Positions 44,350 to 53,065 of a stretch of 64,000 nucleotides of DNA are shown here, one piece after another. A program made the position numbers and the translations under genes. The notes under the pieces were generated by a model. The model worked only from the letters and a program-made list of their open reading frames with translations, did not search any database and was not told where the DNA came from. Position 1 is the first letter of the stretch. Each line of letters opens with the position of its first letter. The DNA comes from JARRQJ01 sp963761035 (GTDB taxonomy: Bacteria; Pseudomonadota; Gammaproteobacteria; DRLM01): assembly GCA_963761035.1 (NCBI GenBank), contig CAVXFH010000002.1, positions 620,001 to 684,000 on the forward strand, written 5' to 3'.

Positions 44350-44667
44350 ATGGGCATAGAACACCGCTGGAGCAGGCGTCAAGAGGTCTGCTTGAACGCC
44401 ATCGTCCTTCATCGCCCCCTGGGACTGTTACAGGTCAAAATCCTGGACCTCGGCGTGGAAGGCGCTTTCATCTCCGCCGAACACCTCGAATTGCCCGTTC
44501 CGGCGACCGTGGAATTGACCTTTGCCGTGGACGTCGGCAGCAGGCAAACCATCTACCAAATAGACGCCATGACGATTCATCGTATCCGCAATGGTTACGG
44601 CCTGATGTTCATGAATTTCAAACTCGATTTCTTCCAGGCCCCCAAGGGCATTCTCTACGCGGCCTAA
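44350..44667 (+). CDS. PilZ-domain protein
   Basis: 105 residues. Arg-rich entry motif HRWSRRQEVCL followed by KILDLGVEGAFISAEHLELP (equivalent of D/NxSxxG) and ending YGLMFMNFKLDF. PilZ domains bind cyclic di-GMP through these two motifs; here Ser of the second motif is replaced by Val, so nucleotide binding may be weakened. GAGGTAAGT before ATG. Single gene upstream of pstS. Confidence 0.8.
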   Translation: MGIEHRWSRRQEVCLNAIVLHRPLGLLQVKILDLGVEGAFISAEHLELPVPATVELTFAVDVGSRQTIYQIDAMTIHRIRNGYGLMFMNFKLDFFQAPKGILYAA

Positions 44668-44690
44668 CGGTAAATCGCCGACAATTGCCT

Positions 44691-44730
44691 TGTCATAATA
44701 TGTCACATCACTGTCATATTTCCTGTATAG
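44691..44730 (+). promoter_or_regulatory. PhoB box (tandem direct repeats) before pstS
   Basis: TGTCAT at 44691, TGTCAC at 44701, TGTCAT at 44712 and TGTATA at 44724: four repeats at 10-12 base spacing. This is the PhoB binding pattern (CTGTCAT-type heptamers each helical turn). It lies about 110 bases before the pstS start. The pst genes are thus probably induced by phosphate starvation via PhoBR. Confidence 0.75.
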
Positions 44731-44838
44731 ACTGCGAGCAACTGTGATGGAACAGTTATGGAAATTTCCAAAGTTGTCCGTGCATTCCGTCAGGACTGCG
44801 TCGACAGCATATCTACTCGAGAGCCATAAGGAGCTTTT

Positions 44839-45897
44839 ATGTTTAACAAACTGACCAACCACCTCTTAGTAGGCGCCGCCTTCCTCGCGGCCGGGAGTAT
44901 TGGCAGCGCCTCCGCCGACCAAGTGACCGAAATCGCCGGCGCCGGCGCTACCTTCCCCTATCCCATCTACGCAAAATGGGCGGAGGCCTATAATCAAAAG
45001 ACCGGGGTAAAACTCAACTATCAATCCATCGGTTCCGGTGGCGGCATCAAGCAGATCAAGGCCAAAACCGTGGACTTCGGCGCCTCCGACGCCCCCCTGC
45101 CGGCCGCGGACCTGGATGAGGCCGGACTGATGCAGTTCCCGATGATCATCGGCGGCGTGGTGCCGGTAGTAAACCTGCCCGGCATTAAAGCCGGTGAAAT
45201 CAAACTCGACTCCACGGTTCTGGCCGAAATCTATCTGGGCAAGATCGCCAAGTGGAATGACAAGGCGATCGCGGAATTGAACAAGGGCGTCAAGCTGCCG
45301 GCCACCGATATCAGCGTCGTGCACCGTTCCGACGGTTCCGGCACCACCTGGATATTCACCAACTACCTTACCAAGGTCAATAAAGACTGGGCGGAGAAAG
45401 TCGGCAACAACACAGCGGTCTCTTGGCCGACCGGCGTGGGCGGCAAGGGCAACGAAGGTGTTGCCTCCTATGTCACCCGTATCAAGGGTTCCATCGGTTA
45501 CGTGGAATATGCCTATGCCCTGCAAAACAAGATGACCCACGTCAAGCTGCAGAACCGCGACGGCAACTACGTCGAGCCCACCAGTGAAAACTTCCAGGCC
45601 GCCGCGGCCAACGCCGACTGGGCCCATGCCCCCGGCTACTATCTGGTGTTGACGGACCAACCCGGCAAGGATGCCTGGCCCATCAGCGGTGCCAGTTTCA
45701 TTCTGCTGCACAAAGCGCAGGCCAAACCCGAGGTGGCCGAGGCCGTGTTGAAGTTCTTCGACTGGTCTTATCACAACGGCGCCAAGATGGCGGAAGAGCT
45801 GGATTACGTCCCCATCCCCGAGAATGTGGTCAAGCTGGTCGAAAATACCTGGCAACAGGAGATCAAGGGCAGCAACGGCCAGGCGGTGTGGAAGTAA
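44839..45897 (+). CDS. pstS: Phosphate-binding periplasmic protein PstS
   Basis: 352 residues. Signal peptide ending GSASA. Mature N-terminus AGATFPYPIYAKWAEAYNQ and phosphate-site blocks SIGSGGGIKQIKAKTVDFGA, VVHRSDGSGTTWIFTNYL and GNEGVASYVTRIKGSIGYVE are diagnostic. Captures phosphate and passes it to PstCAB. AAGGAGCTTTT upstream. A stem-loop after the gene likely lets PstS be made in excess over the permease. Confidence 0.95.
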   Translation: MFNKLTNHLLVGAAFLAAGSIGSASADQVTEIAGAGATFPYPIYAKWAEAYNQKTGVKLNYQSIGSGGGIKQIKAKTVDFGASDAPLPAADLDEAGLMQFPMIIGGVVPVVNLPGIKAGEIKLDSTVLAEIYLGKIAKWNDKAIAELNKGVKLPATDISVVHRSDGSGTTWIFTNYLTKVNKDWAEKVGNNTAVSWPTGVGGKGNEGVASYVTRIKGSIGYVEYAYALQNKMTHVKLQNRDGNYVEPTSENFQAAAANADWAHAPGYYLVLTDQPGKDAWPISGASFILLHKAQAKPEVAEAVLKFFDWSYHNGAKMAEELDYVPIPENVVKLVENTWQQEIKGSNGQAVWK

Positions 45898-45927
45898 CCT
45901 TGGTGCAATAAGACGCCGTATATTATA

Positions 45928-45960
45928 ATTCCGTCGCCTCATCATCCGAGGCGGCGGAAT
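45928..45960 (+). promoter_or_regulatory. Stem-loop between pstS and pstC
   Basis: ATTCCGTCGCCTC, loop ATCATCC, GAGGCGGCGGAAT: 13 pairs with one G-U. No T run. Such an intercistronic hairpin could protect the pstS mRNA end and reduce read-through into pstCAB. Confidence 0.6.
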
Positions 45961-46105
45961 ATTATAAAGACCGGCAGCGGTCTCTGATCTTAAACGCCGC
46001 CCTGTGAATGAATCTCCGCCTTGATGCGCGATATCACGGTGAGAGCGGGTTCATTGATCATCCTGTTTTCTTGTTCTTTTAGATCCGAGGTATGAGGTTC
46101 AGCCT

Positions 46106-47080
46106 TTGAACACCGAATCCGTAACAACCCAGTTGGCTCTCAACTTCCGGCGCGGCGGGATCATCGACGGCATCTTCAAAAACATCACGCAGCTAAGCGC
46201 CTTCATCGTCTTTGCCATGGTGATCGCCATCCTGGCGTCTTTGTGGGTTGGCGCCCTGCCCGCCCTGCATAAATTCGGTTTCGGCTTTCTCACCGGCACC
46301 GCATGGGACCCGGTCACGGAACAATTCGGGGCGCTGCCCGCGATCTTCGGCACCGTGGTCAGCTCGGCCATCGCCATGCTCATCGGCGTGCCCATCAGTT
46401 TCGGTATCGCTATTTTCATCACCGAGCTCTCGCCCCAGTGGCTAAAGCGGCCTGTCGCTACCGCGGTGGAATTGCTGGCGGCGATTCCCAGCATCATCTA
46501 CGGCATGTGGGGCTTGTTCGTATTCGCCCCGCTGTTCGCCGATCATGTGCAGCCATGGCTAAGAGAAAATCTTGGGGATTTGCCTGGCGTCGGCATGCTC
46601 TTCCAGGGACCGCCCATGGGCATCGGTTTGTTCACGGCGGGCCTGATCCTGGCCATCATGGTCATCCCCTTCATCTCCGCGGTCATGCGCGACGTCTTCG
46701 AAGTGGTGCCGCCCCTGCTCAAGGAGTCGGCCTACGGCCTGGGCGCCACTACCTGGGAAGTGGTGCGCAACGTGGTGCTCCCCTATACCAAAGTCGGAAT
46801 CGCCGGCGGCATCATGCTGGGGCTGGGGCGCGCCCTGGGCGAGACCATGGCGGTGACCTTCGTCATCGGCAACGCCCATGAGATCTATTCTTCGCTGTTC
46901 ATGCCCAGCAATACCATCTCCTCCTCTCTGGCCAACGAATTCACGGAGGCGGTGGGCGCGACCTATACGTCGGCGCTGTTCGCCCTGGGTCTGATCTTAT
47001 TCGTCATCACCTTTGTGGTCCTCGCCCTGGCCAAACTGTTGCTGCTGCGCCTGACCGCCCAAGAAGGCAAGCGGAGCTGA
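46106..47080 (+). CDS. pstC: Phosphate ABC transporter permease PstC
   Basis: 324 residues from a TTG at 46106 preceded by TGAGG; no in-frame ATG is available at the N-terminus. Six membrane segments; permease coupling loop VPPLLKESAYGLGATTWEVV then GIMLGLGRALGETMAVTFVI. GTVVSSAIAMLIGVPISFGI marks the N-terminal permease domain. Forms the inner-membrane channel with PstA. 4 bp before pstA. Confidence 0.93.
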   Translation: MNTESVTTQLALNFRRGGIIDGIFKNITQLSAFIVFAMVIAILASLWVGALPALHKFGFGFLTGTAWDPVTEQFGALPAIFGTVVSSAIAMLIGVPISFGIAIFITELSPQWLKRPVATAVELLAAIPSIIYGMWGLFVFAPLFADHVQPWLRENLGDLPGVGMLFQGPPMGIGLFTAGLILAIMVIPFISAVMRDVFEVVPPLLKESAYGLGATTWEVVRNVVLPYTKVGIAGGIMLGLGRALGETMAVTFVIGNAHEIYSSLFMPSNTISSSLANEFTEAVGATYTSALFALGLILFVITFVVLALAKLLLLRLTAQEGKRS

Positions 47081-47084
47081 CCGT

Positions 47085-47927
47085 ATGAACCTCTATACCC
47101 GCCGCCGCCTCGTCAATATCATGAACCTCACCGTCTCGATGCTGGCGACCTTGTTCGGGTTGTTCTGGCTGACGTGGCTGCTGTGGACCTTATTCGATAA
47201 CGGGTTGCATTGGCTGAGACTCGACGTCTTCACCCAGATGACGCCGCCGCCGGGCAGCGCCGGCGGCCTCGCCAACGCGATTTTCGGCAGTGTGATCCTC
47301 ACCGGTTTTGCCACCCTGATCGGGACACCCTTGGGCATATTGGCGGGTACGTACCTCGCCGAATTCGGGCGCTATTCGCGCTTGGCCTCAATAGTGCGCT
47401 TTATCAATGACGTCCTGCTCAGCGCGCCCTCTATCATCATCGGCGTCTTCGTCTACGAGCTGGTGGTCGTCCCTTCCGGCCATTTCTCGGGCTGGGCAGG
47501 TTCGCTGGCCCTCGCTCTGATCATGATTCCCGTCGTCGTCAGGACCACCGAAGACATGATGCGGCTGGTTCCTGATTCTCTACGCGAGGCGGCTGCGGCG
47601 CTGGGCGCGCCGCGCTGGAAAATGATCTCCGATGTCGTGTATCGCGCATCGGTTACCGGTATCCTCACCGGGATCCTGCTGGCGATCGCGCGCATCAGCG
47701 GCGAGACCGCGCCGCTGTTGTTCACGGCGCTCAATAATCAGTTCTGGAGCAACGATATGGGCACACCCATGCCCAACCTGCCGGTGGTAATCTTTCAGTT
47801 CGCCATGAGTCCCTATGAAGACTGGCATCACCTGGCATGGGCCGGCGCCCTGTTGATAACCTTGACCGTCCTATTCATGAATATCGTGGTCCGCACCGTG
47901 TTGCGTCCGCAAAGACAGGGGAAATGA
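47085..47927 (+). CDS. pstA: Phosphate ABC transporter permease PstA
   Basis: 280 residues. Hydrophobic segments with the family loop RLVPDSLREAAAALGAPRWK and LLAIARISGETAPLLFTALN. FGSVILTGFATLIGTPLGIL starts the permease domain. Pairs with PstC. Gap to pstB only 3 bases; tight operon. Confidence 0.93.
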   Translation: MNLYTRRRLVNIMNLTVSMLATLFGLFWLTWLLWTLFDNGLHWLRLDVFTQMTPPPGSAGGLANAIFGSVILTGFATLIGTPLGILAGTYLAEFGRYSRLASIVRFINDVLLSAPSIIIGVFVYELVVVPSGHFSGWAGSLALALIMIPVVVRTTEDMMRLVPDSLREAAAALGAPRWKMISDVVYRASVTGILTGILLAIARISGETAPLLFTALNNQFWSNDMGTPMPNLPVVIFQFAMSPYEDWHHLAWAGALLITLTVLFMNIVVRTVLRPQRQGK

Positions 47928-47930
47928 TCC

Positions 47931-48824
47931 ATGTCCACCAAAGAAGGCGCCTTGCCCTTTCAAATGACCGTCGATAAACAAGCAAAGCCGGCCGGCGCGG
48001 CGAAGCGGGAAGACGCCCTGCCGCTAGCGGAGAACGTCGCGGCCAAGCAGACGGCCGTTATCGATATCGCCAATCCCAAGATGGTGATCCAGAATCTCGA
48101 TTTCTATTATGGCAAATACCGGGCGCTGGAATCGATCAATATGCAGATCGCAGAAAAGCAGGTAACGGCGTTCATCGGGCCCTCCGGCTGCGGCAAATCC
48201 ACCGTGTTGCGTACCTTCAACCGCATTTATGAACTCTACCCGGAACAGCGGGCCACCGGAAAGATTCTGCTCGACGGCGTCGACGTCCTGGAAAAACGTC
48301 AGGACCTCAATCTGCTGCGCGCCAAGGTCGGAATGGTATTCCAAAAGCCCACACCCTTTCCCATGTCGATCTACGACAACATCGCCTTCGGCATCAAACT
48401 CTATGAACAGCTGTCGCGCAGCGAGATGGCCGACCGCATTGAATGGGCGCTAAGCAAGGCCGCGCTGTGGGATGAGGTCAAGGATAAACTCAAGCAAGGC
48501 GGCACGCGCCTCTCGGGCGGCCAGCAACAACGCCTATGCATCGCCCGCGCCATTGCGGTAAAACCGGAAGTGCTGCTGCTGGACGAACCCGCTTCGGCCT
48601 TGGATCCCATCTCAACCGCGCACATCGAAGAACTGATCAACGAACTGAAAAGCGACTATACTATCGTCATAGTCACCCATAACATGCAACAGGCCGCCCG
48701 CGTGTCGGATTATACCGCCTTTATGTACCTCGGCCGTTTGATCGAATTCAACGATACCAATTCCATCTTCACCAATCCGCACCGCAAGGAAACGGAAGAC
48801 TACATTACAGGCCGCTACGGCTGA
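47931..48824 (+). CDS. pstB: Phosphate ABC transporter ATP-binding protein PstB
   Basis: 297 residues, with an N-terminal extension of about 45 residues before the ATPase core. Walker A: FIGPSGCGKSTVLRTFNRI; Q loop: GMVFQKPTPFPMSIYDNIAF; signature: RLSGGQQQRLCIARAIAV; Walker B: VLLLDEPASALDP. NRIYELYPEQRATGKILLDG is PstB specific. Drives phosphate import. ATGTCC start 3 bases after pstA. Confidence 0.95.
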   Translation: MSTKEGALPFQMTVDKQAKPAGAAKREDALPLAENVAAKQTAVIDIANPKMVIQNLDFYYGKYRALESINMQIAEKQVTAFIGPSGCGKSTVLRTFNRIYELYPEQRATGKILLDGVDVLEKRQDLNLLRAKVGMVFQKPTPFPMSIYDNIAFGIKLYEQLSRSEMADRIEWALSKAALWDEVKDKLKQGGTRLSGGQQQRLCIARAIAVKPEVLLLDEPASALDPISTAHIEELINELKSDYTIVIVTHNMQQAARVSDYTAFMYLGRLIEFNDTNSIFTNPHRKETEDYITGRYG

Positions 48825-48851
48825 CGCAAACCAGAGTGAGAAAAGTCATTT

Positions 48852-49580
48852 ATGGAAAAGAGCATTAGCAATCATACTTCCCAACAATTCAACGTTGCGC
48901 TGGAAGATATCCGCAACCGCGTTCTTACCATGGGCGGTATGGTGGAACAGCAACTGGCGGACGCTATTCGCGCCCTGCTGAACGTCGATACCCGTCTCGC
49001 CGAGGCAGTCATCACCGGCGACCTCAAGGTCAATGCCCAGGAGGTTGCCATTGACGATGAATGTGTGCAGATCATCGCCCGCCGCCAGCCCGCCGCCACG
49101 GACTTGCGACTCATCATCGCCGTCATTAAGACCATCACCGATCTGGAGCGTATCGGCGATGAAGCGGAGCGCATCGCGCACATGACGGTAAGTATCGCCC
49201 AAGCCGGCGCGGACGATAAGCGCAATCCCCATTACTACATCGTGCATCTCGCCGACCAGGTCAAACACATGCTCCACGAGGCCCTGGATGCCTTCGCGCG
49301 TATGGATGCGGAGGCGGCGGTGATGGTGTGGCGCCAGGATTTTAAGGCGGATCAGGAGTACGAAGCGATAACTCGACAACTGGTCACCTACATGACGGAA
49401 AACCCGCCATCCATTCCCAAGGCGCTGGACATCATGTGGTCGGCCCGCGCCTTGGGGCGCATCGGCGACCGCTCCCGTAACATCTGCGAGTACGTCATCT
49501 ATTTGGTGCACGGCAAGGACGTACGCCACACCAGCATCGAAAACATGGAAAAGGAAGTGCGGGAACAAGGCAGCCGCTGA
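48852..49580 (+). CDS. phoU: Phosphate signalling protein PhoU
   Basis: 242 residues, two three-helix PhoU repeats: FNVALEDIRNRVLTMGGMVE, QEVAIDDECVQIIARRQPAA, DLRLIIAVIKTITDLERIGD EAERIA-type motif, and KALDIMWSARALGRIGDRSR with NICEYVIYLVHGKDVRH. E/DxxxD metal motifs are present in both repeats. PhoU couples PstB state to PhoR, keeping PhoB off when phosphate is high. Last gene of the pst operon, convergent with phoR (24 bp gap). Confidence 0.95.
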   Translation: MEKSISNHTSQQFNVALEDIRNRVLTMGGMVEQQLADAIRALLNVDTRLAEAVITGDLKVNAQEVAIDDECVQIIARRQPAATDLRLIIAVIKTITDLERIGDEAERIAHMTVSIAQAGADDKRNPHYYIVHLADQVKHMLHEALDAFARMDAEAAVMVWRQDFKADQEYEAITRQLVTYMTENPPSIPKALDIMWSARALGRIGDRSRNICEYVIYLVHGKDVRHTSIENMEKEVREQGSR

Positions 49581-49604
49581 CGGACTTTAAAGACGACGTT
49601 ACAA

Positions 49605-50918
49605 TTAATTATTGGCGGCGCGGTCGATGACGCGGATAAGCGCATTGGCGGGAAAAACGCAACTGAAGGTACTGCCCTCACCCAACTTGCTGCTGATCGA
49701 TAAAGCGGCATTGTGCCGTTCCAACACATGTTTGACGATGGCCAAGCCCAGACCCGTTCCCCCGCTCTGTCTTGATCGCGCCGCATCCACCCGATAAAAA
49801 CGCTCGGTGACGCGCGGTATATCGAGTTCCGCGATGCCCACACCGGTGTCGTGAACCTCGAAGTGCGCTCCAACGCCGTCCGCATACCAACGAATAGTGA
49901 TCCTGCCGCCCGCCGGCGTATAGCGCACCGCATTGGCCACCAGATTCGTAAAGGCGCTGCGTAATTCCTCCCGATTTCCGCGCAGCAGCAGTTCTTCCTC
50001 CGCCTCAAGGCGGATATCGTGTTTGCCGCCGCTCAAGGTCTTGGCCTCTGCATAAAGCAGATGCAGCATGGCGTATACCGTCACCTCCTCCATACGCACC
50101 GGACGCTGATCCGTCTCCAAGCGCGCCAGCAGCAGCAAGTCGTCGACAATATGCTGCATGCGCGCGGTCTGTTCGCTCATCAACTTCAAGGCATGCTGCC
50201 GGTCCTCGGAGGGCGTTGCGGGATTATCGGCCAGGGTCTCCAGAAAACCGCTGATGACCGTCAAAGGCGTGCGCAACTCATGAGAGACATTGGCGACGAA
50301 GTCGCGCCGCACCTTTTCCAATTTATGGAGACGGGTATTGTCGCGCGCTACCAGCAGCAGCTGTTCCTTGCCATAGGGCACCACGCTCACCACCAAGATC
50401 ATGCCCTCGTTATCCGGCGAGGGAAATTCCACGGGATCGCCGAAACGCCGGGCGCGGAAATGCTGGATAAAGACCGGATGTCGCACCAGGTTCATGATGC
50501 GCTGTCCGATATCCTGCGGAGCACGCAATCCCAATAAGTATCCCGCGGCGTCGTTGAACCATTCGATCTCGCCGCTGGTGCGCAACACCACGGTTGCATC
50601 GGGCATGGCGGCGGTAAATTCACGAAAGCGACGCAAATACTGGGCAATGGTACGCTTGCGCCGCCGATGATGCTGGCGCAGGCGATAGAGTAGGTAATAC
50701 ACCTCTCCCCAAATACCATGGTTCCCGCGGGGCGGCGGTCCGGCGCCGGTACTCAACCAATGTTCCAAGCGTTGCAATTTATACAAATGAAAGGCCAGAT
50801 AAAACACCGTCGCCAGCCACAGACATAGCAGCATATGGCCGCTCAGCCCGCCCGCCAACAAACCCGCCACCAGCAAGCCGATGATCAACGAGATTTCAGC
50901 GAACCAGGGATTGATCAA
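49605..50918 (-). CDS. phoR: Phosphate regulon sensor kinase PhoR
   Basis: 437 residues from TTG 50918 (AGGAA upstream). N-terminal paired membrane helices (LIIGLLVAGLLAGGLSGHML) without a large periplasmic domain, a PAS domain (ALPDATVVLRTSGEIEWFND in outline), H box FVANVSHELRTPLTVISGFL, N box LVANAVRYTPAGGRITI and G box GGTGLGLAIVKHVLERH. This architecture is typical of PhoR. Only 3 bases behind phoB. Confidence 0.93.
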   Translation of the reverse strand: MINPWFAEISLIIGLLVAGLLAGGLSGHMLLCLWLATVFYLAFHLYKLQRLEHWLSTGAGPPPRGNHGIWGEVYYLLYRLRQHHRRRKRTIAQYLRRFREFTAAMPDATVVLRTSGEIEWFNDAAGYLLGLRAPQDIGQRIMNLVRHPVFIQHFRARRFGDPVEFPSPDNEGMILVVSVVPYGKEQLLLVARDNTRLHKLEKVRRDFVANVSHELRTPLTVISGFLETLADNPATPSEDRQHALKLMSEQTARMQHIVDDLLLLARLETDQRPVRMEEVTVYAMLHLLYAEAKTLSGGKHDIRLEAEEELLLRGNREELRSAFTNLVANAVRYTPAGGRITIRWYADGVGAHFEVHDTGVGIAELDIPRVTERFYRVDAARSRQSGGTGLGLAIVKHVLERHNAALSISSKLGEGSTFSCVFPANALIRVIDRAANN

Positions 50919-50921
50919 GGC

Positions 50922-51617
50922 CTATTCCTGCATCGAGAACCGATAACCCGCGCCGCGTACCGTTTGGATTAGACGATCATAACCGTGCGAGCCCAGGACC
51001 TTGCGCAAGCGCAGGATATGCACATCCACCGTACGTTCCTCCACGTAGACATCACCGCCCCATACCCGATCCAACAGCTGACCGCGGCTGTAGACCCGTT
51101 CGGGATGGGTCATAAAAAAATACAATAAGCGATACTCCGTCGGCCCCATGACCAAGATATCGTCACCCGCCGTGACGCGATGGCTGGCCGCATCCAGGCG
51201 CAAGTCTCCCACCTCGATCACTTCCGCCGTGACGTGCGGTGCGGCCCGGCGCAGCACCGCATTGATGCGCGCCACCAGCTCGCGAGGCGAAAAGGGCTTG
51301 GTGACGTAATCGTCGGCCCCGCTGTCGAACCCCCTGATTTTATCAGACTCCTCGCCGCGGGCGGTCAACATGATGACCGGCACCTCGCGGGTGAGGTCAT
51401 TCTTTTTCAACTGCCGAGCATACTCGACGCCGCTCATCCCCGGCAGCATCCAGTCCAGCAAGATCAAATCCGGCAGTTGTCCCGCAATCCGCGATTGGGC
51501 CTCCAGCGCATCGCCGGCCATGCCCACCTCATAACCCGCCTTGCGCAAGGCCATGGCCACCATCTGCTGAATAGCCGGCTCGTCTTCTATGAGTAAGATG
51601 TTCACAGCCATACGCAT
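50922..51617 (-). CDS. phoB: Phosphate regulon response regulator PhoB
   Basis: 231 residues. Receiver: ILLIEDEPAIQQMVAMALRK, DLILLDWMLPGMSGVEYARQ, VIMLTARGEESDKIRGFDSG and DDYVTKPFSPREL. DNA-binding domain: MGPTEYRLLYFFMTHPERVY, VDVHILRLRKVLG and QTVRGAGYRFS. Length and the WMLPG/TEYRLL patterns are those of PhoB. Alternative starts at 51611 (ATG) and 51605 (GTG). PhoB-box-like repeats lie upstream, consistent with autoinduction. Confidence 0.95.
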   Translation of the reverse strand: MRMAVNILLIEDEPAIQQMVAMALRKAGYEVGMAGDALEAQSRIAGQLPDLILLDWMLPGMSGVEYARQLKKNDLTREVPVIMLTARGEESDKIRGFDSGADDYVTKPFSPRELVARINAVLRRAAPHVTAEVIEVGDLRLDAASHRVTAGDDILVMGPTEYRLLYFFMTHPERVYSRGQLLDRVWGGDVYVEERTVDVHILRLRKVLGSHGYDRLIQTVRGAGYRFSMQE

Positions 51618-51633
51618 CGCCCGTCAATTTAGA

Positions 51634-51664
51634 GTATGACGATTACAATACAAGAATGTTACAG
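51634..51664 (-). promoter_or_regulatory. PhoB box-like direct repeats before phoB
   Basis: On the minus strand CTGTAAC, ATTC, TTGTATT, GTAA, TCGTCAT: three heptamers every 11 bases, ending 17 bases before the first ATG. The pattern matches the PhoB site and would let PhoB drive its own operon. The match is weaker than at pstS. Confidence 0.55.
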
Positions 51665-51801
51665 CTATATTATCCCCATCATAGTATAGCCAAGTTCCCC
51701 TCGGGGACTCCGCCGCCCGGCCTCTTAACCGCGCCGCATCGCGAACCGCCGGTTTGCCACTGCTCAAGAGAGCTTGTACCATTGCCCCTTCGGGATTTCC
51801 G

Positions 51802-51827
51802 GCAGCCCCGGTGGAGCTGCTTTTTTT
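51802..51827 (+). terminator. Leader terminator-like hairpin before argD
   Basis: GCAGC CCCGGTGGA GCTGC followed by seven T. Five outer pairs, one mismatch, two inner CC/GG pairs. It ends 28 bases before the argD ATG and no plus-strand gene precedes it, so it may be an attenuator in the argD leader. Confidence 0.45.
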
Positions 51828-51855
51828 GCTTTTAAGGATGGTCAAAGATCAGGTT

Positions 51856-53055
51856 ATGTCAGAGGCATTGATGTCGACTTACACACGGCTCCCGGTGACC
51901 TTCGAGCGCGGTGAAGGGCCATGGCTATGGGATACTACGGGCAAGAAATACCTGGACGCGCTCAGCGGCGTGGCGGTATGCGGTTTGGGTCATGCCCACC
52001 CCGCGGTGGCTGAGGCACTGTGCCAACAGGCTCGCCGACTGGTCCATACCTCCAATATCTACGGCGTCGCCAAGCAACAGGAACTGGCGGAGCGGCTCAC
52101 ACGCCTCAGCGGCATGGAACGGGCCTTTTTCTGCAACTCCGGCGCCGAGGCCAACGAGGCGGCCATCAAGCTGGCGCGTCTCTACGGCCACAATAAAGGT
52201 ATCGCCGTCCCCACGATCGTGGTGGCGGAGAACAGTTTCCACGGCCGCACCCTGGCAACACTGACCGCCACCGGCAACCGCAAGACCCAGGCCGGTTTCG
52301 AGCCGCTGGTGAGCGGCTTCCTGCGGGTGGCCTACAATGACCTCGATGGCTTGCGGACTATCGCCAAAAACAGCACCGAAGTGGTAGCGGTGTTGTTGGA
52401 GCCGGTGCAGGGCGAGGGCGGCGTCAACATCCCGGATGATGATTATCTCGCCGGAGTGCGCGCGGTGTGCGATCAATACGGCTGGCTGATGATGCTGGAT
52501 GAGGTGCAGACCGGCATGGGCCGCACCGGCCGCTGGTTCGCCTATCAGCATACCGCCATCGTCCCCGATGTAATTACCGTCGCCAAGGGACTGGCCAACG
52601 GCGTCCCCATCGGCGCCTGCCTGGCGCGGGGCGAGGCGGCGCACACCTTCAAACCCGGCAATCACGCCACCACCTTCGGCGGTAATCCTCTGGCGTGCAG
52701 CGCGGCACTGGCGGTGCTCGAGACCATCGAGACCGGCAATCTCCCGGCGCGGGCCGCCGAACTCGGTAGCCGAATGACGGCGCGACTGCGAAACAAGCTC
52801 ATCCCCGGCGACGGTGCCGAACGCAAACTGGTCAATGCCGTTCGCGGCAAAGGACTGATGATCGGTATTGAGCTGGACCGGCCCTGCGGCGAATTGGTGG
52901 GGCAAGCGTTGCAACAAGGTTTACTCATCAATGTCACCGCCGAACGGGTGATCCGCCTGTTGCCGCCCTTGATCTTGAACGATCAACAAGCGGATCAAAT
53001 CGTCGACACCGTCGCTGAACTGGTGATTGCCTTCGCACGCGCCGGCGGCGCCTGA
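51856..53055 (+). CDS. argD: Acetylornithine aminotransferase
   Basis: 399 residues from ATG 51856. PLP class III aminotransferase: ALSGVAVCGLGHAHP, FFCNSGAEANEAAIKLAR, AENSFHGRTLATLTATG, LDEVQTGMGRTGRWFAYQ and the Schiff-base Lys in VITVAKGLANGVPIGA. HATTFGGNPLACSAALAVL closes the active site. Converts N-acetylglutamate semialdehyde to acetylornithine. Directly followed by argF, 10 bases apart. Confidence 0.93.
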   Translation: MSEALMSTYTRLPVTFERGEGPWLWDTTGKKYLDALSGVAVCGLGHAHPAVAEALCQQARRLVHTSNIYGVAKQQELAERLTRLSGMERAFFCNSGAEANEAAIKLARLYGHNKGIAVPTIVVAENSFHGRTLATLTATGNRKTQAGFEPLVSGFLRVAYNDLDGLRTIAKNSTEVVAVLLEPVQGEGGVNIPDDDYLAGVRAVCDQYGWLMMLDEVQTGMGRTGRWFAYQHTAIVPDVITVAKGLANGVPIGACLARGEAAHTFKPGNHATTFGGNPLACSAALAVLETIETGNLPARAAELGSRMTARLRNKLIPGDGAERKLVNAVRGKGLMIGIELDRPCGELVGQALQQGLLINVTAERVIRLLPPLILNDQQADQIVDTVAELVIAFARAGGA

Positions 53056-53065
53056 GCGAACTACG

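Noticed and set aside
44866..45945. 359-codon minus-strand frame opposite pstS
   Set aside because: Entirely antisense to a confident PstS gene and without any recognisable domain.
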